This document shows, piece after piece, positions 9,034-18,468 of a DNA stretch of 64,000 nt. Positions within the stretch are counted from its first letter, which is position 1, and every line of letters begins with the position of its first letter. Made by a program: the position numbers and the translations under genes. The notes under the pieces were generated by a model that was not told the origin of the DNA, searched no databases, and was given only the letters and a program-made list of their open reading frames with translations. Origin of the DNA: Bog-257 sp963846715 (GTDB taxonomy: Bacteria > Acidobacteriota > Terriglobia > Terriglobales > Acidobacteriaceae); contig CAWJXA010000013.1 in NCBI GenBank assembly GCA_963846715.1, positions 1 through 64,000 of the forward strand. Direction: 5' to 3'.

Positions 9034-10226
9034 TCATCCTAAACTGAACTCACCCGATGATGTCGGCTCAATCAGTGCCTTGATCCGCACTGTGAGTACG
9101 AGCACTCGCATCAGCGTTTTCAACGCGGTGAATGCCTGGCGCACGCTCTCCTGATCTTCCGGCTGGAGGGGAATGATGAGGCTGGGCTCTGGTGTTTCCT
9201 GACCCCAGTATTCGCATTCGTCATCGAAGCAGGCCATTACGGCATCTCCGGGACGGAAGTACAGAAGGATGGAAGGCAGAGGCGAATCGAGAGCGTGGTT
9301 ACTGCGCTCCCGCTCCAGCCAATCTTCGTCGAGTTTTGGCCGTTCGATGCAATGCGAAACCCGGTCGAGTTCAATCGTGGTCTGAATGAGTTCCCTCAGC
9401 CACGGTTCTTCTGGTGTGGGGAAGGAAGCCAAGGATGGGAGGGGGTCTGTCGTGGTTTGCGCCTTGAGGCATTCGGGCAGGTCCTGCTCCAGCTTGGGGA
9501 TCTCGTAAGACTCGGGATCGTCTTCTCCCTCGGCCCACTCGGTCATCTGTTCGATCCGGTTGCGGGCGTCCCAATCGTCGTAGACCCGTACCCAGCGATA
9601 AAGGGCTTGGCGCAGACAGTTGGAGAACGCAGCGCCAAGGCCGGGTTGATGCCGTTCCAGTTCGTCGATGGCTGCCCCAACGCCGAGCGGGAACGATGAT
9701 TCGGTGTTAAGCACGAGCAACAGCTGGCCATTGGGGGCCGGCTCCGATTCGGTGTACGTGGTCCCGAGGATGCTCTCCGCCAGTGTGAGGCACAGCTCGA
9801 AGTGCTCGGCGATGAGTTCCTGCCCATGTTCGCGGAGGAGCCGGCGAATGGCGCGGCCCACCAGCGCTGAAGGGATTTTCGCCGCCGCGATCCAGTCGGA
9901 TTGGTCAGTGAGGCCGATCTCGACCAGCGTCTGAGCCAGCGAAGTGAGCTTGGCGTCACCGAAGGTGATGCGAGTTCCAGAATGATGTGAGTCGAGCTTG
10001 GGAATTCCGGTCAGGCTGGCGGGATTAGCCAGATACCCGACTGGGGATACACGGGGTCTCCGCTTCCTTGCAGGGAGAGTGCCCGAGCGAGCGCACTGCT
10101 TGCCTGCTGCGAGTCGGGGCATTCGATTAACTTTCTTATCAGTAAGGTCAGAGGGGAGGCGTTGGCCTGCTTTCCCTCTGATCCGCGGATCTCTGCTACA
10201 AGTATTTGTTTGTCAGAAGCGTCCAT
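9034..10226 (-). CDS. PRTRC system protein F, frameshifted near the N-terminus
   Basis: About 397 aa when restored. The central part (NTESSFPLGVGAAIDELERH, then QPGLGAAFSN and WVRVYDDWDA) resembles the PRTRC-F family; function unknown. The longest single frame starts at 10122 without a ribosome site. An overlapping frame starts at 10226, three bases after the PRTRC-C stop and behind GAAAGG, and gives MDASDKQILV. That is the more natural start. Joining the two frames needs one missing base at about 10025-10035 (IWLIPPA to LTGIPKLD). Position right after PRTRC-C fits the usual cassette order C-F. The family call rests on remembered similarity and is less secure than for C and B. Confidence 0.65.
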
Positions 10227-10229
10227 CCT

Positions 10230-10433
10230 TCAGCCTTTCGACCCAATTGCCCTCTCGAAGCTGTAGCGCAGCCGTTCACCCACGTTCTCAGGGCCGGTGA
10301 TGGCGGCGTTGGTCAGCTCCGGGAATTGCGTGGCGTAGAAGGAACGAACCTCTTCAATGGAGAACTTGGGGTTGGGATCGGCCAGGACTGCGCCGTGATA
10401 AACGAATTCGCGTTCGACGATTTGGATCTTCAT
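10230..10433 (-). CDS. PRTRC system protein C
   Basis: A 67-aa protein closely matching the PRTRC-C pattern: REFVYHGAVLADPNP, EEVRSFYATQFPELTNA, then GPENVGE and a terminal FERAIGSKG. It lies at the end of a longer frame that would fuse it to the upstream gene. A near-perfect ribosome site (GGAAGGAGGT, five bases before the ATG at 10433) shows it starts on its own. The upstream gene, read in another frame, would end with a TGA overlapping this ATG. The fusion is therefore most likely the result of a one-base insertion upstream. Confidence 0.85.
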   Translation of the reverse strand: MKIQIVEREFVYHGAVLADPNPKFSIEEVRSFYATQFPELTNAAITGPENVGERLRYSFERAIGSKG

Positions 10434-11633
10434 GCTGTACCTCCTTCCTGGACAGGGTCTGGGTGAGATTGGACGGGCTGAGGACAGGCCGTAATGCGAC
10501 TCGACCGTGGTGATGGCCTGATGCAGCGGCAGCCAGTCGGCTCCCGCGTACAACTTGCCATCTTGGTACAGGAGGTATCCATCATCGGCCAGCGCGAACG
10601 CCGGCATGCTGAATCCGCCTCCGGTCAGGGTCTTGAATGCCCACTTGGCCAGCATCTTGTCGAGCTGGTAGTGGACGTAAGGATGGCGCGAGATTTCGCC
10701 CGTGCTGTCGGCAAGCAACAGCGCCTCTACTGCGCGCTGCTCCTCATCCGACTGCTGATCGTCGGGATCGAAGCATTTGCCTCCGATCTTTTCGACCAGC
10801 GCATCGTGTCTCCCCTCCGCCCAGGCCTGTTTCAATGCCCGGACCTCACGAACCGCCTGCGGGAAGATTTCCTCCAGCAACGATTCCTTGGGAGCATGTT
10901 CGATGAGCGTGTAGCTGGAAGCGAATTCCAGCGGGCGGGAGATCTCGCGAACGCCCAGCGCCACGCGGGAGCGCAGCCTGATTCCGCCAGAGGGAACGTG
11001 CATCTTCTGGGGAAACGGCTTGATCGAAGACGATGGAAGCACGATATCGGCGCCAAGATGGTCAGCCGTCGCATCGTCCATCACCTTGAATGCACCCTTG
11101 GCCTGCAGCGAATTGTCCATTGCCAGCCGGAACTGGTAAAACCGTCCGGCTGGCAAGGAGAGTTTGTCGAAGAGTGTCTGCCGAACCCAGCCACGGCAAT
11201 CGTTCGTGCCCAACTGGAGATCGGGGACGAGGAGGACAGAGCAGCGGGGCTCCTCCACCATCGTCTTGAGTGTCGAGGTCAGGATCCCGAAGTACGACAA
11301 GGCAGCTTCTGGCCATGCGTCCATCCTCTTGCGTACTGCGTCTTCGTATTGCTTTTCGACGCAATAGAAGAGCCCATTCTTCGCCGAGCCAGAGGCTCCA
11401 ACGACGGAATAGGCGGTGCCCTGATACTCGAATGCCATCATGGTTCCAGCAATTTTGGCCTGCTGAAAGGTTTCCAGCATTCCTTCGCAGACCTTGATCC
11501 GGCAAGCCTTGATGCCGGGATAGAGTCGGTCCAGCAGTGAGTTGTCCAAGAACGACTCGCTGCCGGCGTCAGGTGTGCGCTCGCTGAGCACACCGTTTTC
11601 GTCCAGATCCATTTCCAGAATCCGGTTCTTCAT
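10430..11633 (-). CDS. Cellular RdRP-like (QDE-1 superfamily-like) protein linked to PRTRC, frameshifted near its end
   Basis: About 400 aa starting at ATG 11633 behind AAGGAG. It occupies the place just upstream of PRTRC-C. Segments follow the order seen in the N-terminal part of eukaryotic-type RNA-dependent RNA polymerases: YSVVGASGSAKNGLFYCV (75-92), DCRGWVRQTLFDKL (145-158), YQFRL then KGAFKVMDD (166-187), SSSIKPF (201-207) and a SRPLEF region (232-237). Lys179 and Lys205 would correspond to the two lysines of double-psi barrel 2. The metal-binding DxDGD motif of barrel 1 is not visible. A one-base insertion at about 10480 makes the written frame run into PRTRC-C; the alternative frame ends at 10430 with an ATGA overlap. 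The homology is my own pattern reading and unproven. Confidence 0.45.
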
Positions 11634-11877
11634 GTGAGGCGCTCCTTTGCGGGATGGGTCAGTTGCGAACAACCGGCCATCCAGAGCTCAGGAGCTTTCG
11701 CCACCTGCGCCGCCGTCTGGCCAGTACATCGGCCAGTGCGGGAGCACATGGCAGCGGACAGTCTTCGTGGTTCGGCCCACGAAGTTGCTCAGGAAAACCT
11801 ACAGTCCAGTTGGAAAGTAGATCTTCGCTTTGCAAACCCTCTGCTTAAACTCTGTCGAAAGAACAGACTCGCGACTG

Positions 11878-12208
11878 CTAACTGTGCGGTCGCTTCTCAA
11901 TGACCATCGACACGCCCTTCTTCTGGGGCGTCGCGATATAAGTCTCGATCCGAAGGAACGGCACGCCATCCACTAGCGACCGTACGAGCGCCTTGTCTTC
12001 ACTTTCGAATTCTTCGCCCAGCGCCAGCTTGCCGGCTTTCCTGGCCTGCGCTCTTCGCCAACAGGAAGTACCTGGCCTTCGCGACGCCGTTTGCCTTCTC
12101 GCTCGCCGGTTTCCGGCCGCGCTTGTTTCTCTTCTCACCCGTTCCAAGTGCAGGATCAGTACTTGGACCCTCCAGCACCGCAACGTTGCCCTTTGTCATC
12201 TCCGGCAC
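11878..12208 (-). CDS. Small basic hypothetical protein, frameshifted
   Basis: I do not recognise the family. The first half (from GTG 12208 behind GAGGTGA, or ATG 12199) is Lys/Arg-rich with EKRNKRGRKPASEK, likely disordered and possibly nucleic-acid-binding. The second half, in another frame, reads GKLALGEEFESEDKALVRSL, then VPFLRIETYIATP and ends EKRPHS. A one-base insertion (or two-base loss) near 12050 joins them into about 109 aa. It sits between virB8 and the PRTRC block on the same strand. The 244 bases downstream to the next gene hold nothing I recognise. Confidence 0.5.
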
Positions 12209-12237
12209 AAATCACCTCGAAGTATTCAGTGTGTGAA

Positions 12238-13005
12238 CTACGGTTGTTGCCGCAGCATGCGGTAGCCTTCCGAGTCGGCCGCCAGCAACGCTGCCTTCTT
12301 TTCGCCATCAATTTGCTTTTCGGAGTACTCGCCTACGAGCAAGCCACTGGGGTTTTCCGCCGAACGGTTCTGGTCAGCCAGGCGAATGCGGTACTGGTTG
12401 ACCGTTGTCTCGATGACCTCACGGTCACCATCCATGCGGTGCAACTCGCGCACTCCGTAGGCGGTGTACAACATCGGGTCTTCCTTCGACGTCTCGATTC
12501 CTCGCAGATGGAACACCGATCTTGTGTTTTCGTCCTCGATCTTGCCAACGCTGTTTTCTTTCTGCATGACTCTCAGCGCTGAAGACTTCAGGTTGGAACT
12601 CATGGAATTGAGCGCCGAGGCCCACTGGAGACCCACGTTGTGCACGTCATAGTTCAGGTAATGGTCGAGGAACTGGCGAATGAAGGCCTCCTTCTCGTAG
12701 GACTGCGGTTGAGTCGACTGGCGAGGATCGAGAAGGGCCGCAGGCATCTGTTTGCGGAAAAGCGGACGGCCGCTCAGGACCGTGGACTCACCGTCGGCGG
12801 AAACGCGAATGATGGTTGGCGGCTGCATGCGCACGTATATGGCAAAAGCCAAGGAAAGAAGCGCAAGCAGTGACATCGAGCAAGCCAATACCATCGCTCG
12901 GTTTGAATAGGCTCGGAGCGCCCCATCATGCTCGTAGTACTTGGTGTAATGCAGCCGCTCTGGTCTTTCTACTTCTTCTGTCTTTGGCTTCTTGTGTCCG
13001 AACAT
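12238..13005 (-). CDS. virB8: T4SS inner-membrane protein VirB8/TrbF-like
   Basis: A 255-aa bitopic protein: short cytoplasmic N-terminus (HYTKYYEHDGALRAYSNR), one transmembrane segment at about residues 38-60, then a periplasmic domain with the VirB8 pattern (FIRQFLDHYLNYD, ending in a beta-rich region with TTVNQYRIRLAD). VirB8 assembles the inner-membrane part of the secretion channel and contacts VirB9 and VirB10. The start has a GAGGTGA ribosome site. It follows the VirB6-like gene directly. Confidence 0.75.
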   Translation of the reverse strand: MFGHKKPKTEEVERPERLHYTKYYEHDGALRAYSNRAMVLACSMSLLALLSLAFAIYVRMQPPTIIRVSADGESTVLSGRPLFRKQMPAALLDPRQSTQPQSYEKEAFIRQFLDHYLNYDVHNVGLQWASALNSMSSNLKSSALRVMQKENSVGKIEDENTRSVFHLRGIETSKEDPMLYTAYGVRELHRMDGDREVIETTVNQYRIRLADQNRSAENPSGLLVGEYSEKQIDGEKKAALLAADSEGYRMLRQQP

Positions 13006-13042
13006 TTCTCACCTCTTGTGTTGTTCAAGCCTGAGCCGTGCC

Positions 13043-14185
13043 TCAGGAATAGCGCGTGCCGTTGACCCTTACGTTGAAGGGCATGTTCCCTCCGGCGGGC
13101 AATACACCGAACCAACGAGTGCCCCCAGAGGCCGGTGGTGTGTGAGGGGGCGCAGTCAACGGAGCATTCACACCGGGGATAACACCGCCCCCACCAGCCA
13201 TAACCGTACCGCCGGCGGGAGCGAGCGCGCCTCCTCCGGCCGATGCCCCCGATGAACCGCTGGCGGCGGCAAGCGACCCGCCACCTGCGGCTGCGCCTGC
13301 GCCTGCCACGCCGGCTGCTCCGCCTGTTGCAGCTGCCGCACCGCCCGCGAGCGCCTTCGACGCAGCGGCTCGTCCCCAAGCGATGGCGGCGCCAACGGGG
13401 CTGTACTCGCCAAGAAGAATTCGGCGCGCTGTCATGGGTATCGTTGCAATGAGAAGAGCGAAGATGATGCTGGCTAGACTCAGCAGCAGGCTTCCCTCAA
13501 GCCCGCTGAAGGAACCCCAAAGGTCGCCCTTGCTTAGGACCACTTGAGGATTATTGAGATGAATTGCAGTCATCAGGGTCCAGAGCGTATCGGCAAGAAT
13601 AGGCCAACAATTCCAGATAAAGAGGTTTTCGATCCAGCGGTGGTGGAATCGTCCAAGTGTTGAGCTCGGCATCGTTGCAAGCACGAGCGGGCCCAGCACA
13701 TAAAGGACGCAACCCCAGAAGACGTAGCAGATTGTGAACACAGCCAGGCTAAGAGGAAGAACGATATAGCCGATGATTAGGCCGGCTTCGGTGATTAGTG
13801 CCGAAATGCCACCCCGGATAAGTTCGAGCATGCTGGCCATCCCGTCACTTCGCCAAGCGTCTCCCAGTCCATTCGTCCAGGCATTTACGACATCCCCGAG
13901 GCTGGAGCTGCCGTAGATGTAATTGCTAACGTAGTCGAAGCTGCGAGTCAGGTCTCGAAACGCCGTCGACCACGCCAGCAAAATCAGCCCTACACCTGCG
14001 TACTTCAACATTGTGATCCCTAGGGAACGAACATCACCACCGCGAATGAATGCGTCATAAACGCCCCACAGAAATGTCACCGTCAGAATCGAGTTGGCGA
14101 CAAACCAGATGATCGGCATAACGCTGCCATCGATACCGCTGAGAGCGGTAAACAGAATGTCGAGATAGCTGGAGCCGCTGCCCAT
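13043..14185 (-). CDS. virB6: T4SS polytopic membrane protein VirB6/TrbL-like
   Basis: About 380 aa. I prefer ATG 14185 over a much longer frame because residues upstream of it are low-complexity and overlap the previous gene. Five or six hydrophobic segments fill the first 280 residues, with tryptophan-rich loops (WTNGLGDAWR, WNCWPILADTLW) typical of VirB6/TrbL. The C-terminal ~100 residues are extremely Gly/Ala/Pro-rich and should be cytoplasmic and disordered. VirB6 proteins form the inner-membrane channel. It lies between TrbJ/VirB5-like genes and virB8, as in conjugation operons. Confidence 0.75.
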   Translation of the reverse strand: MGSGSSYLDILFTALSGIDGSVMPIIWFVANSILTVTFLWGVYDAFIRGGDVRSLGITMLKYAGVGLILLAWSTAFRDLTRSFDYVSNYIYGSSSLGDVVNAWTNGLGDAWRSDGMASMLELIRGGISALITEAGLIIGYIVLPLSLAVFTICYVFWGCVLYVLGPLVLATMPSSTLGRFHHRWIENLFIWNCWPILADTLWTLMTAIHLNNPQVVLSKGDLWGSFSGLEGSLLLSLASIIFALLIATIPMTARRILLGEYSPVGAAIAWGRAAASKALAGGAAAATGGAAGVAGAGAAAGGGSLAAASGSSGASAGGGALAPAGGTVMAGGGGVIPGVNAPLTAPPHTPPASGGTRWFGVLPAGGNMPFNVRVNGTRYS

Positions 14186-14193
14186 ATATGCCT

Positions 14194-15015
14194 CTACTGG
14201 TTGCTGGCGATCTTGCCGATCGCATCCGTCAGATGGTTTGTATTGCTGGTTGCCCACTTCGAGATTGCGCTCTGGTTGGCGACACTGGAGCTGCGCACTC
14301 TCATCAGCTGCGCCATCGCAGACTGCGAATAGGCGTTCGCTCGCACCACCCAAGCCGCCGCAATGGCCTCGACCATAGGAGCGGTTCCTGGTGTAGCGGT
14401 GCGAATCTGGTCCTGTAGCTGTTCGCTGACTTCCATCTCGCGTTGCGCGAGGGCGTCCAACTCAATCGCCCGCTTCATTGCGTCCTGGGCCTGCGCGTCG
14501 GAAATGTCAATGCTGTAACGAATGAACTGCGGGGCCTGCGTTTCGGTCGGTAAAACTCCGTAGACCTGTTGAAAGCTCCCGCCGACCTGCTTGACTGCGT
14601 TCGGATCGCCCGACATGAGCAACTGTTCCAGTCGCTGGGTGGCCGGCAGTTGTGCGCTCACGTACTGCTTGCTCATCAGCCCATTCATGGCCATCATCTC
14701 GTTTCGGAAGCTGAGCACAGCATTCTTGAGCTGGTTGATGGCTGTGAGGGGATAGATGACCTGCGTCTGAAACTGCGTGTAGTCGTTTTCGATCTGCTGG
14801 ATGGTTTTCAGCGGAGCCGCGACTTGGCTGGTCAATAGGCTGTTGATCTGCTTCAGTCCGGCTATGATCAGGGCCAAATCGAAGCCGAACTGCGCCTGCG
14901 CCTCGCGCGGAATGCTTAACAAGATGAGGCAGATCACGCAGGCAGCAACTGCTTTCTTCCCTGCGTTCTGAACCATGTTCTTCGAAAACTTCGTCCATAC
15001 TCTCATCATCATCAT
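14194..15015 (-). CDS. TrbJ/VirB5-like periplasmic T4SS protein (copy 1)
   Basis: A 273-aa exported protein. A signal peptide (hydrophobic core AACVICLILLSI, cleavage after EAQA) is followed by helical, Gln-rich sequence with LKTIQQIENDYTQFQTQV, the pattern of TrbJ/VirB5 minor pilus proteins. The start is one of four tandem ATGs behind AAGGGG; an ATG at 15006 has better spacing. A second related protein lies immediately upstream; both share a GxLPT(D/E)xQAP segment, so they are tandem paralogues. Confidence 0.7.
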   Translation of the reverse strand: MMMMRVWTKFSKNMVQNAGKKAVAACVICLILLSIPREAQAQFGFDLALIIAGLKQINSLLTSQVAAPLKTIQQIENDYTQFQTQVIYPLTAINQLKNAVLSFRNEMMAMNGLMSKQYVSAQLPATQRLEQLLMSGDPNAVKQVGGSFQQVYGVLPTETQAPQFIRYSIDISDAQAQDAMKRAIELDALAQREMEVSEQLQDQIRTATPGTAPMVEAIAAAWVVRANAYSQSAMAQLMRVRSSSVANQSAISKWATSNTNHLTDAIGKIASNQ

Positions 15016-15021
15016 TGCCCC

Positions 15022-15787
15022 TTAACGCGTGGAAAGGATGTTGAAGATCGACTGATGAAGATCGTTCGTGCGCTGCGTGTCCCGCTTCATGTCGGCCGAT
15101 TGATGGGCCAGGTGTGCGCCTTCTTCACGCAACTGTGCCGCCAGCAACTTGTGCTGGTATGCGAGTGTCTGCAGCGTAGCCGCATAGGCACTCGCGCTGA
15201 CGTAACTTGAGGTTCCGGGAGCGAGGGTGGCGTTGTTTTCCATCTCGTCGGCAATCTTCAGAAGGCTCTCGTTCGATTGGTCGGACGCAACTGTCTGCTT
15301 TAGGGCGTCTTGCGCCAGCGAGTCGTTCATGTCCATCATCTGGCGAAGATCCAGAGGGGCCTGCTGGTCAGTCGGAAGCAGGCCGTAGGTATTGTTGTAG
15401 GCTGGCGCGAGCTGACCCAATTGGCCCACCCTGCCGCTCAGGATGGTGTTTTCCAGCTTCTGCGGTGACACGGTCTGAGCACTCTGGATCGGCAGATGGT
15501 AGACCAAGGACATCCAGCCGCGGTACTGGCCCACCAGATTCCTGGACCACATGCGCGTGCTGTTGATCACCCCAATCGGCCACACAACGTCCTCATAGAG
15601 CGACCGAATGTTGGTCTGTACCGTCGTGATTAGGGTTAACGTGCCGCCGATGAGGTCAGAGATGGTCGAGTCGATCGCAGCGAACAGATCTCCCAACCCG
15701 GCATGGGCGGGAACCGGCGCGAAGAGCGCGAACGCAGAGGATGAGGCTTATTACCCTCAGGGTGAGTTTGCTTTCCGGTTTTTTCAT
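15022..15787 (-). CDS. TrbJ/VirB5-like periplasmic T4SS protein (copy 2), frameshifted in the signal peptide
   Basis: The mature part (GLGDLFAAIDSTISD onward) is open from a weak TTG at 15696. A proper start lies at ATG 15787, overlapping the VirB4 stop (ATGA), and encodes MKKPESKLTLRVISLIL in another frame. Removing one base at about 15736 joins it to AFALFAPVPAHA, giving an ideal signal peptide with an AHA cleavage site and a 254-aa protein. The mature region is helical and contains YGLLPTDQQAPLDLRQMM, shared in pattern with copy 1. Likely a minor pilus component of the T4SS. Confidence 0.65.
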
Positions 15788-18468
15788 CGCCCTACTCCCC
15801 GAGCCTTCGCCTGCTGCGCTCTCACTTGATGCTCGATCTCGTAGACCTCACCGTTTCGCTCCTCCGGCAACTCGTCCAGTGCGGCGATACCTTGCGGATA
15901 TCGCTCGGCCAACAGGCGATAGCGTTCATACACTGGAACGCCGTTGTGCTTTTTCATCCACCAGGCGCGGTACCAGCGCTCGCGTGGATAGGTGGTCATG
16001 ATCCAGTACTCGATGGGCGACAGAACTACGCGAAGCACGTGCGTGGTTTCCGCCTTTTCACCGATGACCACGATGAAATCGCTGCGCTTGCCCTTCTGCG
16101 TGTGCCCCAGGTTCTTGATCTCGTTCAGGGTGGTTTCGTTCAGATGAAGAAACTCTCGAAGGACATCCAGATTCCCGGTCTGCCGGCCGACGATCTTGAT
16201 GGTCGTGTTCTTCAGGATGGCCGCTCCGAATGGATTCGGAGCCTGTGTGGTACCGGTGAAGTCCTCAATCGCCTGCGACACACCCCAGACGCCGCCGTTT
16301 CGTTTACGGGCGGTGCGGTAAAGCTGTACAACCAAGTCGGCCAGGAACGGGGACTCCAGCAGCATCCAGCATTCTTCCAGCACCGTGATGCTCTTGTGAC
16401 TGCTCTTACCCGAGGCTCGCTTCGTCGTCGCCCATGCAATGAGCAGGCTCATGGCCGATTCCAGCCGAGCGTCGTCCTTGAGCTTCTCGACGTTGAAGTA
16501 GATCCAGGGCGAGTCGAGCTTCAGGTTGGTCTGGCGGTCGAAGAGATTGGCGTACACGCCTCCGGGCGCGACCCAGTTGCGCAGCTTGAACGCCGCCATA
16601 CGCGCCTCTTCCATGACGCGCTCGTTCCGGTCTGCGTCCTGGTAGTACTGCAACTCGTCGCGAAGATCGCCGAAGGTCGGGATGGTGTTGCCCGGACGCA
16701 TCGCAGCCCGGCGGTAAGTGCGCTCGATAGCATCGACCAAGACGTTGTCGAACACGTCGGAGACTTCGACATCCCCGAGCATGTGGCGAGTAAGTCCCTT
16801 AAGGAATGCGACTTGTTCGCGGCTGGGCTCCGACTCTCCGGCCTCAAGGTCCCAAGGATTGAGGGTCTGGTCGGAGTCGAGAGCCATGGTGATCATCTCG
16901 CCGCCCATGTACTCGACCAGGTTGCGGTAGGAATCTCCGCGCTCGATGATCGACACCCGTGTGTTCTGGCGCGCTGCTTGTAGCAACAGCTGTCCAGTCA
17001 TCATGCTCTTGCCATGCCCACTGGCCGCCGCAATCAGCATGTTGGCGTCGGAAAAGTCGGGATCGAAGGGCGAAAATGGAATCAGCTGCCGGTAAGGCGT
17101 TTCGATCAGGATCTGAGGTGACCGTGGCGTTCCTGTCCACGGCATCTCCAACGGGAGAAGATCGGCAGCGTGGCAACTGAGCAGGTCGAGTTCGCGTTTG
17201 TCGTCGCTTGCTAGACCGGGGAGCGACGAGATAAAGATGCGCCGTTGGGCTATGTCCTCGGTCAATCCGGCTGCGCCATTCATCCGACTGATGATGTGCA
17301 GGACCTGTTGTTTGCGGCTGGCGATCTCGCGCTCGGCTTCTTCGTACTCGGCCGTCGTGTGCGCCGCCCGCGATGTACGGACGCCGATGGTCAGGCTTAC
17401 TCTTACCGCCTTGAGCGAGCTGGCAATGATGTCCTGCTGGATACGCAGCAACTCCGCTTCGGCGACTTGGGCGGTAACGTCGATACGCAGGTTGCCCTTG
17501 GCATCCCGCTGCGCCGCCATCATCTTCTTGTGCCGCTTCTTGAATCGCTCCAGTACCTTCGACTGGTTTGGAATGCTGACTTGTGTGCTGACGACAAGTG
17601 GAAGTCCTGAGGTCAGCAGACTGCGCAGTATGCCCGGATAGGTCGCATCGGGCGGAGCCTTCAGCGTGATGAAGCTCCACAGCAGCCCGTCGATATTGAT
17701 GTAGTCTTCCGTCTGCCCCAGGATGCTGGCGACCGAGCACTGCTCGCGGGGACTGACGTAACGCTGCGAGTATGGGTACTGCCGCAACGGCAGCCGGTCA
17801 GGTCGTTGTGGGGAGAGCGCCCGTTTGGTTTCGAGAAACAGTTCTTCTTCATCCATCCGCTGCGGATCGAGTCCTGCGGCGACCATCGCCGACTCGATGC
17901 CGTTCAGCAAGCTCTCGAACTCGCTCACCAGGTCCACATGCTGCTTGAGCGTGCGCTCGATGATCTTCCGGCTGGAGAGGCCGAATACCGACCCGTACTG
18001 ATCACGCTTCGCCGTTTTGCCCGAGGTGGCCAGTACCCGGTGATGTCTCTCCGGGTCCCAGATCAGGTACAAGTGCGTCATCCGCCGCAGATACTCGCCG
18101 GCGGATTCTTTCTGCTGCCACATAGACAAGCGGTGCTGGTCCATGGCCCGCGTGGCCTCGTTTTCACTCTTCGAGGAATTCTGATATTGCTGCAGCAGGT
18201 TCCCGAGGTCCTCAGTAACCTCGAAGCGGAACTGGAGGCGCATGCTTTCCTCGGGAATCGTCCGCAAGAGCGCTTCCAGGTGAGTTTTGATCCTGTTCAG
18301 TCCGGCATCGTCCGCGAAGTAGCTGATTGCGCCCTTTAGTTCGTAGCCGGCAACCAGCTCTCCGGGCAGGCGCACCATCACCTTGTCCAGGAAGTCGCGA
18401 ATCGGCAAAAGCTCGCAGAGCCCAGGTTCACTGAGGCTTTTCTCGTGCTGTGTCCACGTCGTCGGCAT
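15784..18468 (-). CDS. virB4: T4SS ATPase VirB4/TrbE-like
   Basis: An intact 894-aa AAA+ ATPase that powers pilus assembly and transfer at the inner membrane. The Walker A region reads AAASGHGKSMMTGQLL, Walker B reads ITVLEECWMLLE, and the later IVGRQTGN/LREFLHLNE segment is typical of the VirB4 C-terminal domain. The size is normal. It abuts virB3 upstream (no gap) and overlaps the TrbJ-like gene downstream by four bases. Confidence 0.92.
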   Translation of the reverse strand: MPTTWTQHEKSLSEPGLCELLPIRDFLDKVMVRLPGELVAGYELKGAISYFADDAGLNRIKTHLEALLRTIPEESMRLQFRFEVTEDLGNLLQQYQNSSKSENEATRAMDQHRLSMWQQKESAGEYLRRMTHLYLIWDPERHHRVLATSGKTAKRDQYGSVFGLSSRKIIERTLKQHVDLVSEFESLLNGIESAMVAAGLDPQRMDEEELFLETKRALSPQRPDRLPLRQYPYSQRYVSPREQCSVASILGQTEDYINIDGLLWSFITLKAPPDATYPGILRSLLTSGLPLVVSTQVSIPNQSKVLERFKKRHKKMMAAQRDAKGNLRIDVTAQVAEAELLRIQQDIIASSLKAVRVSLTIGVRTSRAAHTTAEYEEAEREIASRKQQVLHIISRMNGAAGLTEDIAQRRIFISSLPGLASDDKRELDLLSCHAADLLPLEMPWTGTPRSPQILIETPYRQLIPFSPFDPDFSDANMLIAAASGHGKSMMTGQLLLQAARQNTRVSIIERGDSYRNLVEYMGGEMITMALDSDQTLNPWDLEAGESEPSREQVAFLKGLTRHMLGDVEVSDVFDNVLVDAIERTYRRAAMRPGNTIPTFGDLRDELQYYQDADRNERVMEEARMAAFKLRNWVAPGGVYANLFDRQTNLKLDSPWIYFNVEKLKDDARLESAMSLLIAWATTKRASGKSSHKSITVLEECWMLLESPFLADLVVQLYRTARKRNGGVWGVSQAIEDFTGTTQAPNPFGAAILKNTTIKIVGRQTGNLDVLREFLHLNETTLNEIKNLGHTQKGKRSDFIVVIGEKAETTHVLRVVLSPIEYWIMTTYPRERWYRAWWMKKHNGVPVYERYRLLAERYPQGIAALDELPEERNGEVYEIEHQVRAQQAKARGVGR

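Noticed and set aside
10494..11540. 348-aa plus-strand ORF
   Set aside because: It lies entirely antisense to the RdRP-like gene, has no family features and no ribosome site.
10230..11672. Natural fusion of the upstream protein with PRTRC-C
   Set aside because: PRTRC-C has its own near-perfect ribosome site, and the upstream gene in another frame ends with an ATGA overlap.
15826..16983. 385-aa plus-strand ORF
   Set aside because: Fully antisense to the well-supported virB4 gene.
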